Part shown: piece by piece, positions 1 to 7,728 of the stretch
How positions within the stretch are numbered: position 1 is the first letter of the stretch
Layout of the letters: every line of letters starts with the position of its first letter
Source of the DNA: VRUE01 sp036376775
GTDB lineage: Bacteria; Actinomycetota; Thermoleophilia; Solirubrobacterales; 70-9
DNA length: 24,099 nucleotides
Assembly: GCA_036376775.1 (NCBI GenBank)
Contig: DASUZP010000043.1
Coordinates: 1 to 24,099 of the forward strand
Direction of reading: 5' to 3'
Program-made: the position numbers and the translations under genes
The notes under the pieces: model-generated
Told to the model about the DNA's origin: nothing
Seen by the model: the letters and a program-made list of their open reading frames with translations, nothing else
Databases searched by the model: none

Positions 1-82
1 GATCCTCGGCGAGCTCGACCTGACGATGGCACTCTGCGGCCTCACCCGGCCCGAGGAGATCGGGCCGGGCCTTCTCGCCTAG
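1..82 (+). CDS. C-terminal tip of a probable FMN-dependent alpha-hydroxy-acid dehydrogenase (partial)
   Basis: Only the last 26 codons are present, read from base 2 to the TAG at 80-82. The peptide ILGELDLTMALCGLTRPEEI resembles the C-terminal helix of the lactate/glycolate oxidase family, where an E-L-x-x-T/A-M-x-L-x-G segment closes the TIM barrel. The gene is cut by the window edge, so no active-site residue is visible and the family call rests on this short motif. Its stop interlocks with the metG stop on the other strand in the shared bases CTAG at 79-82. Confidence 0.5.
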   Translation, partial: ILGELDLTMALCGLTRPEEIGPGLLA

Positions 83-1584
83 GCCGGCGCCTCGATCTTG
101 GGGAAGAGCGGCGGGACGCGCTCGACCTTCTGGCCGCCGGGGCGGGAGCCGAAGTCGGCGAGCTCGCGCGACTCCTCGTCAAGCGACGCCAGCAACCGCT
201 CGCTCGTCTGCGGCAGGTAAGGGACGAGTAGCAGCGTCGTCACCCGCAGGCCCTCGACCAGGTTGTAGAGGACTTCGTCGAGGCGCTCGGGGTCGGCCTC
301 GTCCTTGGCCAGCTCCCAGGGGCGGGTCTCCTCGACGTAGCGGTTGAGGCGACGAACCAGCTTCCAGGCCTCCTCCAGCGCCTGCGTCAACTCGGCCCGG
401 TCGAGCAGCTCGCTGAAACGCTCGACCACGCCTTCGAAGTCCTCCGCCGGCACCGCGTCGACCTGGGCGGCCGGGACGACACCGTCGCGGTAGCGGTCGA
501 CCATCGCCAGCACGCGGCTGGCCAGGTTGCCGAAGTCGTTGGCCAGCTCGGTCTCGTAGCGTGCCTCGAAGCCGGCGGTGGAGATCGAGCCGTCCTGGCC
601 GAAGCTGACCTCGCGGAAGCAGTAGAAGCGCAGCGCGTCGGCGCCGAAGCGCTCGATCGCCTCGAAGGGGTCGAGCACGTTGCCGAGCGACTTCGACATC
701 TTTTTTTCGCCCATCAGCAGGTAGCCGTGGATCGCCATCCGCCGCGGCGGCTCGAGGTCGGCCGCCCAGAGCAGCGCCGGCCAGATCACCGCGTGGAACT
801 TGAGGATGTCCTTTGCCATCACGTGCAGGCTGGCCGGCCAGAAGCGCTCGGTCAGGTCCTCGCCCTCGCGGGCGAAGGTGAGCGCGGTGACGTAATTGAG
901 CAGCGCGTCGAACCAGACGTACATCCGCTGCTCGGGGTCCCAGGGCAGCCGCATCCCCCACTTCAGCTTCGGCCGCGAGAGCGAGACGTCCTCCAGCCCC
1001 TGCTTGATGAAGGAGACCGCCTCGTTGCGGCGGAAGTCGGGGACGACGAAGTCGGGCCGCTCCTCGTAGAGCCCTTCGAGCCGGCTCTGAAAGGCGGAGA
1101 GACGGAAGAACCAGTTCTCCTCCTTCACCCGCTCCAGCGGGATCTCGTGGATCGGACAGGTCTGACCGGGACCGAGCTCGCGCTCCGTTTTGAAGTCGGC
1201 GCAGCGCGGGCAGTACCAGCCTTCGTAGGTGCCCTTGTTGACCCAGCCGTTGTCGTAGACCCGCTGCATGATCTCGGCGACCTTCGCGGCGTGGCGAGGG
1301 TCGGAGGTGCGAATGAAGAAGTCGTTGCTGGCGTCGATGATCGGCATCAGAGCTTCGAACTTGGCCGCGTTGCGGTCGGCCAGCTCCTGCGGCGTCACAC
1401 CCTCGCGTTCGGCCGCGATCTCGATCGGCTCGCCGTGCTCGTCGGTGCCGGTGAGAAAGAAGACGTCCTCGCCGCGCTGACGCATGTGGCGGGCGAGGAT
1501 GTCGGCAGCCAGCGTCGAGTAGGCATGGCCGAGGTGAGGCTCGGCGTTGACGTAGTAGATCGGGGTGGTGACGTAATACGACAT
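79..1584 (-). CDS. metG: methionyl-tRNA synthetase (MetRS)
   Basis: Cytosolic class I aminoacyl-tRNA synthetase that charges tRNA-Met with methionine using ATP. The protein is 501 aa from the ATG at 1584 (MSYYVTTPIYYVNAEPHLGH). Visible: the HIGH signature as HLGH at residues 17-20, a zinc knuckle with CPRC and a later CPIH pair, WFDALLNYVTAL, the KMSKS loop as KKMSKSLGN near residue 300, and an anticodon-binding helical domain (LNRYVEETRPWELAKD). It ends after that domain, with no C-terminal tRNA-binding (EMAP/Trbp) extension, as in mycobacterial enzymes of about 500-520 aa. The frame stays open upstream, but homologues begin at MSYYVTTP-like sequence. No strong Shine-Dalgarno is seen. It converges on the partial gene to its left with overlapping stop codons. 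Confidence 0.96.
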   Translation of the reverse strand: MSYYVTTPIYYVNAEPHLGHAYSTLAADILARHMRQRGEDVFFLTGTDEHGEPIEIAAEREGVTPQELADRNAAKFEALMPIIDASNDFFIRTSDPRHAAKVAEIMQRVYDNGWVNKGTYEGWYCPRCADFKTERELGPGQTCPIHEIPLERVKEENWFFRLSAFQSRLEGLYEERPDFVVPDFRRNEAVSFIKQGLEDVSLSRPKLKWGMRLPWDPEQRMYVWFDALLNYVTALTFAREGEDLTERFWPASLHVMAKDILKFHAVIWPALLWAADLEPPRRMAIHGYLLMGEKKMSKSLGNVLDPFEAIERFGADALRFYCFREVSFGQDGSISTAGFEARYETELANDFGNLASRVLAMVDRYRDGVVPAAQVDAVPAEDFEGVVERFSELLDRAELTQALEEAWKLVRRLNRYVEETRPWELAKDEADPERLDEVLYNLVEGLRVTTLLLVPYLPQTSERLLASLDEESRELADFGSRPGGQKVERVPPLFPKIEAPA

Positions 1585-1610
1585 CGGTCCCGCCAGGCTA
1601 TCCGCGCAAC

Positions 1611-1714
1611 CCGGTGTGCGCGTGGCCAAGCAGATCAAGGACGCAGGGAGCGCCGCGTGCTCTGCACGCAAGCGACCGAGGACGCAGATATGCGCAGCGC
1701 CACGCGCTCACCGG
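1611..1714. repeat. long inverted repeat between metG start and rsmI stop (terminator-like)
   Basis: Arms 1611-1626 (CCGGTGTGCGCGTGGC) and 1699-1714 pair over 16 bp with one mismatch, enclosing a 72-nt loop. The right arm covers the rsmI stop codon (1708-1710). The loop holds a second hairpin, GCGTGC-TCT-GCACGC, at 1655-1669. It sits where the rsmI transcript should end, just upstream of metG. There is no U-tract. One of five such structures in the window. Confidence 0.6.
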
Positions 1715-2535
1715 CGCGGCTCGCGGCCGGTCAGCGCCCGGTAGAGGTCGTTGGCGCGGGTGCCGGTCAGGGCGGCGACGACGCTGGCGGCGGCACGCGG
1801 CCGGGCGCCCGACTGGACCAGGTGGCGGAGCGCGTCGACAGCGAAGCCGACGTCTTTGTCGTGATCGTCGGCGGAGGCCGGCGCTATCACCAGCACGATC
1901 TCGCCCTTGACGTCGCCGCGGAAGCGCCGCGCCAGCTCTGCCAGCGTGCTGCGCGAGACCTCCTCGTGCATCTTGGTCAGCTCGCGGCAGACCGCCGCCG
2001 GCCGGTCGGGGGCGATCGCCGCCAGCGCCGCGAGCGAGTCACCGATCCGGCGCGGCGACTCGAAGGCGACGACGGTCTCGGTCGAGCGCAGCACCCGCTC
2101 CATCTCGCCGGAGCGCTTGGGCAGAAAGCCCTCGAAGCGCCAGCGATCGGTCGGCAGGCCGGAGGCGACGAGCGCCGCGGGGACCACCGACGGGCCAGGC
2201 AGCACCGTCACCTCGAGGTTGCGATCGATGCAGCGGCGGATCAGGCGGAAGCCGGGATCGGAGATCGCCGGCATGCCGGCGTCGGAGACGAGGGCGACGA
2301 CCTCACCGCGTTCGATCCGCTGTGCCAGCTCGATCGCCCGTGGCGCTTCGTTGCCCTCGTGGATCGAGATCAGCGGCGGCGCCGGCCGGATGCCGAGCTT
2401 GTCGAGCAGGCCGCCGGTGCGGCGCGTGTCCTCGCAGGCGACGTAGTCGGCGGCGACAAGTGCATCGCGGACGCGGATCGTGATGTCGTCGAGATTGCCG
2501 ATCGGGGTCGGGCAGACGATCAGCGACCCAGGCAT
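1708..2535 (-). CDS. rsmI: 16S rRNA (cytidine-1402 2'-O)-methyltransferase RsmI
   Basis: SAM-dependent methyltransferase of the tetrapyrrole-methylase fold that adds the 2'-O-methyl of C1402 in the ribosomal P site. The 275-aa protein matches family length. It opens with GSLIVCPTPIGNLDDITIR (the P-T-P-I-G-N-L signature) and carries CEDTRRTGGLLDKLG, SIHEGNE, VALVSDAGMPAISDPG and VLPGPSVVPAALVASGLP, all hallmark RsmI segments along the SAM and substrate pockets. The ATG at 2535 overlaps the TGA of the upstream sugar-kinase gene as TGATG, implying translational coupling. The two are therefore probably one minus-strand operon despite unrelated functions. Confidence 0.95.
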   Translation of the reverse strand: MPGSLIVCPTPIGNLDDITIRVRDALVAADYVACEDTRRTGGLLDKLGIRPAPPLISIHEGNEAPRAIELAQRIERGEVVALVSDAGMPAISDPGFRLIRRCIDRNLEVTVLPGPSVVPAALVASGLPTDRWRFEGFLPKRSGEMERVLRSTETVVAFESPRRIGDSLAALAAIAPDRPAAVCRELTKMHEEVSRSTLAELARRFRGDVKGEIVLVIAPASADDHDKDVGFAVDALRHLVQSGARPRAAASVVAALTGTRANDLYRALTGREPRR

Positions 2536-3494
2536 CAGCCCGACTTTTCCAGTTCGATCCGCGCCATCGCTGCGGCGCCGATCATCCCGGCGTCTTCGCC
2601 GAGCTCGGCGGGAACGACCGGGGTGCGGTTCATCGGCCGCAGTGCCCGCGCTTCGAGCTCGCGGCGCGCCGGTGCGAGCAGCAGCTCGCCGGCGGCGATC
2701 ACGCCGCCGCCGATCACGATCACTTCCGGCTCGAAGATGTTGGCGAAGCCGGCAAGGGCGACGCCGAGGCGGCTGCCGATCAGGTCAAAGACGCCGATCG
2801 CCGTCTCGTCGCCTTCCTGGGCGGCGACGGTGACCGCCTTGCCATCGATCTCGTCGCCGGCGGCGAGCAGCTTGCCGAGCGCCGAGTCGGGCGCGCTTTC
2901 CGCGGCGGCGCGGCCTTCGCGACCCAGCGCGGTGCCGGAGGCAAGGGTCTCGATGCAGCCGTGGCCGGGGCAATTGCCCTGACAGGCCGGACCGTCGAGC
3001 TGAATCGCCACGTGGCCGAGCTCTGCCCCGGCGCCGGTCGAGCCGCGATATATCTCGCCGCCGAGAATGAGGCCGCCACCGATCCCGGTGCCGATCGTCA
3101 GCATCACCGCGTTCTGAGTTCCGCGGGCGGCACCGAAGAGGTGCTCGGCCAGGGCGGCGACGTTGGCATCGTTGTCGACGAAGACGGGCAGACCGGTGCG
3201 CTCGACCACCAGATCGCGAATCGGCAGGTTCTCGATCGGCAGGTTTACCGCCGCCACGGCCAACCCCCTGTCGTGGTCGATCGTCGCCGGGATCCCCATC
3301 CCGATCGCCTCGACCCCTGCCCGCTCCGTCCGCGCCTCGCCGATCTCGCGCGCGAGCAGCTCGACCAGGTCGTCCTCGCTCTCGCCGGCAGAGCGCTCGC
3401 GACTCTCCCAGACGGTTTTGGAGTCGCCGTCGAGAACGCCGAGCAGCATCTTCGTGCCGCCCAGATCGACGCCTATCGCTTCGGCCTGGCTCAT
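2535..3494 (-). CDS. ROK-family sugar kinase, probable glucokinase
   Basis: ATP-dependent sugar kinase, most likely phosphorylating glucose at C6 in the cytosol. The 319-aa protein starts at the ATG at 3494 (MSQAEAIGVDLGGTKMLLGV). Phosphate motif 1 is DLGGTK. The catalytic Asp lies in VFVDNDANVAALAEH. Glycine-rich GTGIGGGLILGGEIYRG and the ROK zinc motif ACQGNCPGHGCIETLASG follow; its C-x2-C spacing with a further Cys is typical of actinobacterial glucokinases. GGGVIAAGELLLAPAR near the C-terminus is the adenosine motif. The frame stays open far upstream, but that stretch is antisense to the LCP gene; homologues begin at this Met. Substrate choice (glucose, ManNAc, other) cannot be settled by eye. 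First gene of the unit with rsmI and divergent from the LCP gene, 60 bp away. Confidence 0.88.
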   Translation of the reverse strand: MSQAEAIGVDLGGTKMLLGVLDGDSKTVWESRERSAGESEDDLVELLAREIGEARTERAGVEAIGMGIPATIDHDRGLAVAAVNLPIENLPIRDLVVERTGLPVFVDNDANVAALAEHLFGAARGTQNAVMLTIGTGIGGGLILGGEIYRGSTGAGAELGHVAIQLDGPACQGNCPGHGCIETLASGTALGREGRAAAESAPDSALGKLLAAGDEIDGKAVTVAAQEGDETAIGVFDLIGSRLGVALAGFANIFEPEVIVIGGGVIAAGELLLAPARRELEARALRPMNRTPVVPAELGEDAGMIGAAAMARIELEKSG

Positions 3495-3554
3495 CTCTTT
3501 TCGGAACTCTTGGCGCGGGCGACCGCGGTCATCGGCATGATTCCGGAGTCTTTC

Positions 3555-4784
3555 ATGGGCAACGATGACGAGCAGCGGCCCTCGGGGCCGCCCGACTACA
3601 AGGTCTACCGCGCCCGCCGGGGATTCTTTTCGCGCTTCCGCAAACCCGACCTCTCGGGCCTGCGCGAGCGCGATTGGCGCGCGCCGAAGCTGCCGAAGCT
3701 TCCCGGCCGCCCGGGGCGCGAGCGCAGCCCACGACCGCCCCGGCCCGGCCTGCGACGAGCGCTGAAATGGGTCGGCCTGGCGGCATTGGGCTGGGTCCTG
3801 CTCAGCTTCCTCGCCTTCGCGGTCTCCGCCCAGTTGCAGGCTTTCAAGCTCTCCGGCGAAGCCAAGTCCACCCTGCATGGCAACCCCTTCCTGCTGACCA
3901 GCGCGCAGACGATCCTCGTACTCGGCACCGACGCCCGGCCACCCGACACCAAGGAGCCCGGCGCGGCGCCCACGCAGGAGTGCTTCGAACAGCAGGCACA
4001 CGGCGACTCGCCGCACGGCGAATGCTCGCAGGGCGAATTCCGCGCCGACACGCTGATGCTGATCCGCGCCGGCGGCGGGGCCTTCCGCAAACTCTCGATC
4101 CCGCGCGACAGCTACGCCGAAATCCCCGGCCAGAGCCCGCAGAAGATCAACGCGGCCTATGCCTTCGGCGGCGCCGGAGCGGAGATCGAAGCGGTTGAGA
4201 GCTTCCTCGACATCGAAGTCGACCACGTCGCGATCGTCGACTTCACCGGCTTCGAAGACCTGATCGACGCGGTCGGCGGAGTTGTGGTCGACGTCCCGCA
4301 CAAGATCTGCGCCGACATCGCCGGTGGCGCCGGTGGCGGCCAGGGCGGCTTCACCCTGCGACTGGGCCAGGGCGAGAACACGCTCGACGGCGAAAAGGCG
4401 CTGATCTACTCGCGCATCCGCGAGCCCAGCGAATGCCCCGGCCCGGGCAAGAGCGCCTTCACGCTCGGCTACGACGACCTCGACCGCGAGAAAGCGCAGC
4501 AGGCGGTTATCAGCGGCATCAAGGATCGCCTCACCGACCCCCTCCGCCTCCCCTACAACTTCATCCACGGCCCGATCATCGGCTGGGACGCCCCAAAGGC
4601 CTTCGTCAGCGACATGGGCTTCCTCACCATGCCCCAGCTCGTCCTCGCTGCGGCAATCGGCGGCGAAAGCGCAGCCGACGTGCTTTGCGCAGGTGCGAAT
4701 TCTGGCTGCTCTCCGGGACCTGACAGCTCGATAGAAGTTCCGGACTCTGAGCGCCGCAGGGCCGTAAAGAAGCTGCTCGGCTAG
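3555..4784 (+). CDS. LytR-CpsA-Psr (LCP) family cell-wall glycopolymer ligase
   Basis: LCP enzymes transfer lipid-linked glycopolymers onto peptidoglycan outside the membrane. The 409-aa protein has a basic, Pro-rich cytosolic tail (1-69), one transmembrane segment (about 70-92, WVGLAALGWVLLSFLAFAV) and an extracellular LCP domain. Motifs in order: TILVLGTDARPP, RADTLMLIRA, LSIPRDSYAEIP, KINAAYAFGG, VDFTGFEDLIDAVGGV and LDGEKALIYSRIRE; the Arg and Asp residues in these line the polyprenyl-phosphate pocket in characterised members. Cys-containing insertions (QECFEQQ...GECSQGE; VLCAGANSGC) suggest extracellular disulfides. The start at 3555 is chosen for GGAG at 3545-3548, six bases upstream; an in-frame ATG at 3537 is an alternative. 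Its TAG overlaps the arm of the long inverted repeat that follows. Confidence 0.92.
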   Translation: MGNDDEQRPSGPPDYKVYRARRGFFSRFRKPDLSGLRERDWRAPKLPKLPGRPGRERSPRPPRPGLRRALKWVGLAALGWVLLSFLAFAVSAQLQAFKLSGEAKSTLHGNPFLLTSAQTILVLGTDARPPDTKEPGAAPTQECFEQQAHGDSPHGECSQGEFRADTLMLIRAGGGAFRKLSIPRDSYAEIPGQSPQKINAAYAFGGAGAEIEAVESFLDIEVDHVAIVDFTGFEDLIDAVGGVVVDVPHKICADIAGGAGGGQGGFTLRLGQGENTLDGEKALIYSRIREPSECPGPGKSAFTLGYDDLDREKAQQAVISGIKDRLTDPLRLPYNFIHGPIIGWDAPKAFVSDMGFLTMPQLVLAAAIGGESAADVLCAGANSGCSPGPDSSIEVPDSERRRAVKKLLG

Positions 4785-4917
4785 AGGCCGACGGGGTCGC
4801 CTCGCCGATGCCTCGCGAAGCGGCCCCGGCAGGGTGATTCCCCAGCCGCGAAGCGGCACCAGATTCCACCGCCGAAGGCGGTGGTGGGCACTCGGCGAGG
4901 CGACCCCGTCGGCCTCT
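4783..4917. repeat. 26-bp perfect inverted repeat with three inner GAA-loop hairpins, between convergent LCP and fmdB
   Basis: Arms 4783-4808 and 4892-4917 are perfectly complementary over 26 bp, with an 83-nt loop. The left arm overlaps the LCP stop codon and the right arm ends 3 bp before the fmdB stop. The loop carries three mini-hairpins that all close on GAA: CGC-GAA-GCG near 4814, GCCGC-GAA-GCGGC near 4845, and CCACCGCC-GAA-GGCGGTGG near 4867-4885. The first two contain GCGAAGC, a heptamer known as an exceptionally stable DNA mini-hairpin. A bidirectional terminator is the simplest reading. Confidence 0.8.
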
Positions 4918-4920
4918 CGT

Positions 4921-5250
4921 CTAATCGGCTTTGGCGGGAGATTTCGAGTCGCTGGACTTTGAATCGGTTGACTTCGACTCCGAGCTCTTGGAGCCGGAGG
5001 AGTCCTTCGAACCCTCCGACGCGCCTCCGTCAGATGAGCTGCCATCCGATGAGCTGCCGTTGCTCCCCGTCTTCTTTTTGCCGTAGTCCGTGTTGTGAAA
5101 GCCGGAGCCCTTGAAGTGGATCGCTACCGGGTGGAGGACGCGTTCGGCGGGAGCGCCGCACTCCTGGCACTCGGTCAGCGCCTCGTCGCTCATCCTCTGG
5201 ATCACGTCGAAGACGTGGCCCTTGGTGCATTTGTACTCGTAGATGGGCAT
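4921..5250 (-). CDS. FmdB-family small zinc-ribbon protein with Ser/Lys/Asp-rich tail
   Basis: The first 60 residues are the FmdB/CxxC_CxxC-SSSS zinc ribbon: MPIYEYKCTKGHVFDVIQRM followed by CQECG and a HFKGSGFHNTDYG segment. C8, the CxxC pair and His-rich positions would bind zinc. The name comes from a putative regulator near formamidase; the true role is unknown. Residues 65-109 are a low-complexity tail of repeated SSDG and K-S-S/D-S units, probably disordered; such tails vary in length among relatives. The start at 5250 is the only good Met. A GATAAT hexamer (minus strand, 5262-5267) lies 11 bases upstream, so the mRNA leader may be only a few bases long. Divergent from glyQS and convergent with LCP. 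Confidence 0.87.
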   Translation of the reverse strand: MPIYEYKCTKGHVFDVIQRMSDEALTECQECGAPAERVLHPVAIHFKGSGFHNTDYGKKKTGSNGSSSDGSSSDGGASEGSKDSSGSKSSESKSTDSKSSDSKSPAKAD

Positions 5251-5287
5251 GGCGGTGGGCGATTATCGCAGCCGATACGGTTCCGGC
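5251..5287. promoter_or_regulatory. short divergent promoter region of fmdB and glyQS
   Basis: Only 37 bp separate the two start codons. On the minus strand GATAAT (5262-5267) is a good -10 hexamer for fmdB; on the plus strand the overlapping GATTAT (5261-5266) could serve glyQS. Neither gene shows a clear -35 or a Shine-Dalgarno, which fits very short-leader or leaderless transcripts, common in actinobacteria. This is inferred from the hexamers alone. Confidence 0.35.
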
Positions 5288-6682
5288 ATGGCAGCCACCG
5301 AGCAGGACGCCCGCCCAGACCTAGCGACGATGGAGGAGATCGTCGCGCTTTGCAAACGGCGCGGCTTCGTCTTCCCCTCCTCGGAGATCTACGGCGGGCT
5401 CGGCTCGACCTACGACTACGGCCATTACGGCGTGCTGCTGAAGAACAACGTCAAGGCCGAGTGGTGGCGGGCGATGCTGCAGGAGCGCGACGACATCGTC
5501 GCGCTCGACTCGGCGATCCTCCAACACCCGCGCGTCTGGGAGGCCTCGGGCCACCTTGAAGGCTTCACCGATCCGCTCGTGCAGTGTCTGGGCAAGTGCA
5601 AGAAGCGCTGGCGCGAGGACCATCTGCGCGAGGATCTGGAGAAGGAAGGGAAGGATCCGGACGGCGAGCTGCGCTGCCCGGAGTGCGGCGGCGAGCTGTC
5701 GGAGCCACGCCAGTTCAACCTGATGTTCGAGACCCATGTCGGCCCGGTTGCCGGCGAGGGCTCCGAGGTCTATCTGCGGCCGGAGACCGCGCAGGGCATC
5801 TTCATCAACTTCAAGAACGTGCTCGGCTTCGCCCGCAAGAAGCCGCCCTTCGGCATCGCCCAGATCGGCAAGTCCTTCCGCAACGAGATCACGCCGGGCA
5901 ACTTCATCTTCCGCACGCGCGAGTTCGAGCAGATGGAGATGGAGTTCTTCGTCCCGCCCGCCGACGCGGAAAAGTGGCACAAGCTCTGGATGGAGGAGCG
6001 CGAGCGCTGGTACACCGAGCTCGGCATCCGCCCCGACTTCCTGCGCGTGCGCGCCCACGGCGTCGATGAGCTCTCGCATTACTCCTCGGCGACCAGCGAC
6101 ATCGAGTACCTCTTCCCGATCGGCTGGTCGGAGCTGGAGGGGATCGCCAACCGCGGCGACTTCGACCTCACCCAGCACGCCAAGTTCAGCGGCGAGAAGC
6201 TCGAGTACTTCGACCAGCAGACCAAAGAGCGCTACGTCCCGCACGTGATCGAGCCCGCCGCCGGCGCCGACCGCGCAACCCTGGCCTTCCTCGTCGACTC
6301 CTACGACGTCGAGGAAGTCGAGGGGCGCCAGCGCACGGTCCTGCGCCTCCACCCCCGCCTCGCCCCGGTCAAGGTCGCGATCCTCCCCCTCGTCTCCAAG
6401 GAGGGCATGCCGGAGAAGGCGCGCGAGATCTTCGACGAGGTGCGCCGCCGCGTACCCGCCGAGTTCGACGAGGGCGGCTCGATCGGAAAGCGCTACCGCC
6501 GCCAGGACGAGATCGGCACCCCCTGGGGAATCACCGTCGACCACCAGACGATGGAGGACGACACCGTAACCCTGCGCGACCGCGACTCCCTGGAGCAGGC
6601 CCGGGTCCCGATCGAGGGGCTGGCCGACGACCTCGCAGCCCGCTTGGCCCAGCCCTGGAGCAGCCCGAAGCTGGTCGGCTAG
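5288..6682 (+). CDS. glyQS: glycyl-tRNA synthetase, single-chain alpha2 type
   Basis: Cytosolic class II synthetase that charges tRNA-Gly. From the ATG at 5288 (MAATEQDARPDLATMEEIV) the protein is 464 aa, the size of the mycobacterial enzyme. Visible: SSEIYGGLGSTYDYGHYGVLLKNN (motif 1 region), a zinc-type insertion with CLGKCKKRW and CPECGGEL, NLMFETHVGP, YLRPETAQGIFINF, motif 2 FRNEITPGNFIFRTREFEQME, and a C-terminal anticodon-binding domain (LAPVKVAILPLVSK, GKRYRRQDEIGTPWGITVD). An upstream in-frame ATG at 5243 overlaps fmdB and is disfavoured; MEEIV at 5330 is a later alternative. No T-box leader is possible in the 37-bp gap. Its TAG shares CTAG (6679-6682) with the stop of the next, convergent gene. 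Confidence 0.95.
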   Translation: MAATEQDARPDLATMEEIVALCKRRGFVFPSSEIYGGLGSTYDYGHYGVLLKNNVKAEWWRAMLQERDDIVALDSAILQHPRVWEASGHLEGFTDPLVQCLGKCKKRWREDHLREDLEKEGKDPDGELRCPECGGELSEPRQFNLMFETHVGPVAGEGSEVYLRPETAQGIFINFKNVLGFARKKPPFGIAQIGKSFRNEITPGNFIFRTREFEQMEMEFFVPPADAEKWHKLWMEERERWYTELGIRPDFLRVRAHGVDELSHYSSATSDIEYLFPIGWSELEGIANRGDFDLTQHAKFSGEKLEYFDQQTKERYVPHVIEPAAGADRATLAFLVDSYDVEEVEGRQRTVLRLHPRLAPVKVAILPLVSKEGMPEKAREIFDEVRRRVPAEFDEGGSIGKRYRRQDEIGTPWGITVDHQTMEDDTVTLRDRDSLEQARVPIEGLADDLAARLAQPWSSPKLVG

Positions 6683-7728
6683 AGACGATCCGCAGCCAGG
6701 AAGCGCGCCACGTCGACAGCATCCACCTCGATCGCGGCAGCGACCTTCGCCGGCAGGCGCTGCAGCGGCTCCAGTCGCAGCTTGCCACCGGGCCAACCCC
6801 ACTTCGCCACCGCTCGCCCGCCGGCCATGGCAAAGGGATGGAAGATGCCGTTTCTGGTCACGAGGTCCGTGTGCGGCCCGAGGATCGCCTCGCGTGAGGT
6901 CCAGCCGAGCAGGACCGGGTCGAAGGCGCCGAGCAGGCGCGGCGGCGGCAGCTCCTCCGACTGCGGCCGCCCTTTGACCAGGCAGAGCAGCCCGTCCCCG
7001 GCCTCCTCGACCTCGGCGCCGATCGCCTTCAATCCTGCCCGCGCGTCGCGCAGCGGCAGGCCCGCCCACTTGGCGAGGTCTCGGTCGCTCGCCGGCTGGT
7101 GGCCGACCAGATAGCGGCGGGCGAGCTCGGCCAGCGCCCTCTCGCGATCCACCTTCGGCGGCTCGCCAAGCCAGTCGTTCACCAGCACGTAGGCGTGCTG
7201 CTTGCCGATCATTGGGCCGCGTACGACGATGCCGCGCAGCGCGGCGAGAAAAAGCAGGTGGAGCATCGCCTGGCCCTCAGTGCGGAGCCCGGCGGCATCG
7301 AGCCGCGCGCGCAACTCGATCCGCGTCAGTGGCCCCTCGTCCGCAAGGGCGGCCTCGATCGTCGCCAGGGCGCGCTCTGCGTCGGCTTCGCTGACGCCCT
7401 CCTGTCGCAGGCGCCGAGCGCTGGAGGTGAACAGCGGCGGCGTGGTCAGCGCCTGCAGCCAGGGATAGTCCTCGCTGCGCACCAGGTGCAGGGTGCCGCG
7501 GTTGAGCCAGGTGACGAGCAGGCTGCGCTCCTCGCTCAGCGCGCGCTCGACGTCAGCCGCGGTCAGACCCTCGGTGCGGGCACGAACCGCAAGGCGGAAG
7601 CCGCGCGGATCCTGGCCCTGCACGGCGAGCAGGCGCTCGGCCACAGCGACGGGATCGGACAGCGGCGGCCCCGAGAGGCCTTGCGCGGTGAGGCGCTCGA
7701 CGAGGACGGTTCGGCTAGTTGACTTCAA
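6679..7728 (-). CDS. winged-helix DNA-binding domain protein (HTH_42 / YcaQ-like)
   Basis: A 349-aa protein of the HTH_42 family (related to E. coli YcaQ, a DNA glycosylase acting on interstrand crosslinks, and the AlkX/AlkZ group). Family landmarks: LLAVQGQDPRGFRLAVRART near the N-terminus, the glutamines of the QxQ-type motif present as VQGQ, LVTWLNRGTLHLVRSEDYPWL, LPPPRLLGAFDPVLLGWTSR, and a final NGIFHPFAMAGGRAVAKW. The QxQ motif is catalytic in glycosylase members, but the remote actinobacterial branch to which this belongs is uncharacterised. The only start that includes the conserved N-terminus is a TTG at 7728, inside the last codons of the FKBP gene (14-bp overlap), so translation is probably coupled to it. 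It ends tail-to-tail with glyQS. Confidence 0.8.
   Translation of the reverse strand: MKSTSRTVLVERLTAQGLSGPPLSDPVAVAERLLAVQGQDPRGFRLAVRARTEGLTAADVERALSEERSLLVTWLNRGTLHLVRSEDYPWLQALTTPPLFTSSARRLRQEGVSEADAERALATIEAALADEGPLTRIELRARLDAAGLRTEGQAMLHLLFLAALRGIVVRGPMIGKQHAYVLVNDWLGEPPKVDRERALAELARRYLVGHQPASDRDLAKWAGLPLRDARAGLKAIGAEVEEAGDGLLCLVKGRPQSEELPPPRLLGAFDPVLLGWTSREAILGPHTDLVTRNGIFHPFAMAGGRAVAKWGWPGGKLRLEPLQRLPAKVAAAIEVDAVDVARFLAADRL

Noticed and set aside
727..2982. 751-aa plus-strand open frame
   Set aside because: It is antisense to metG, rsmI and the ROK gene, is very rich in Arg/Asp/Ala/Gly, and has no recognisable domain. Such frames are expected from GC-rich third positions.
5251..5287. 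T-box leader for glyQS
   Set aside because: The 37-bp gap to the divergent fmdB gene is too short for any T-box.
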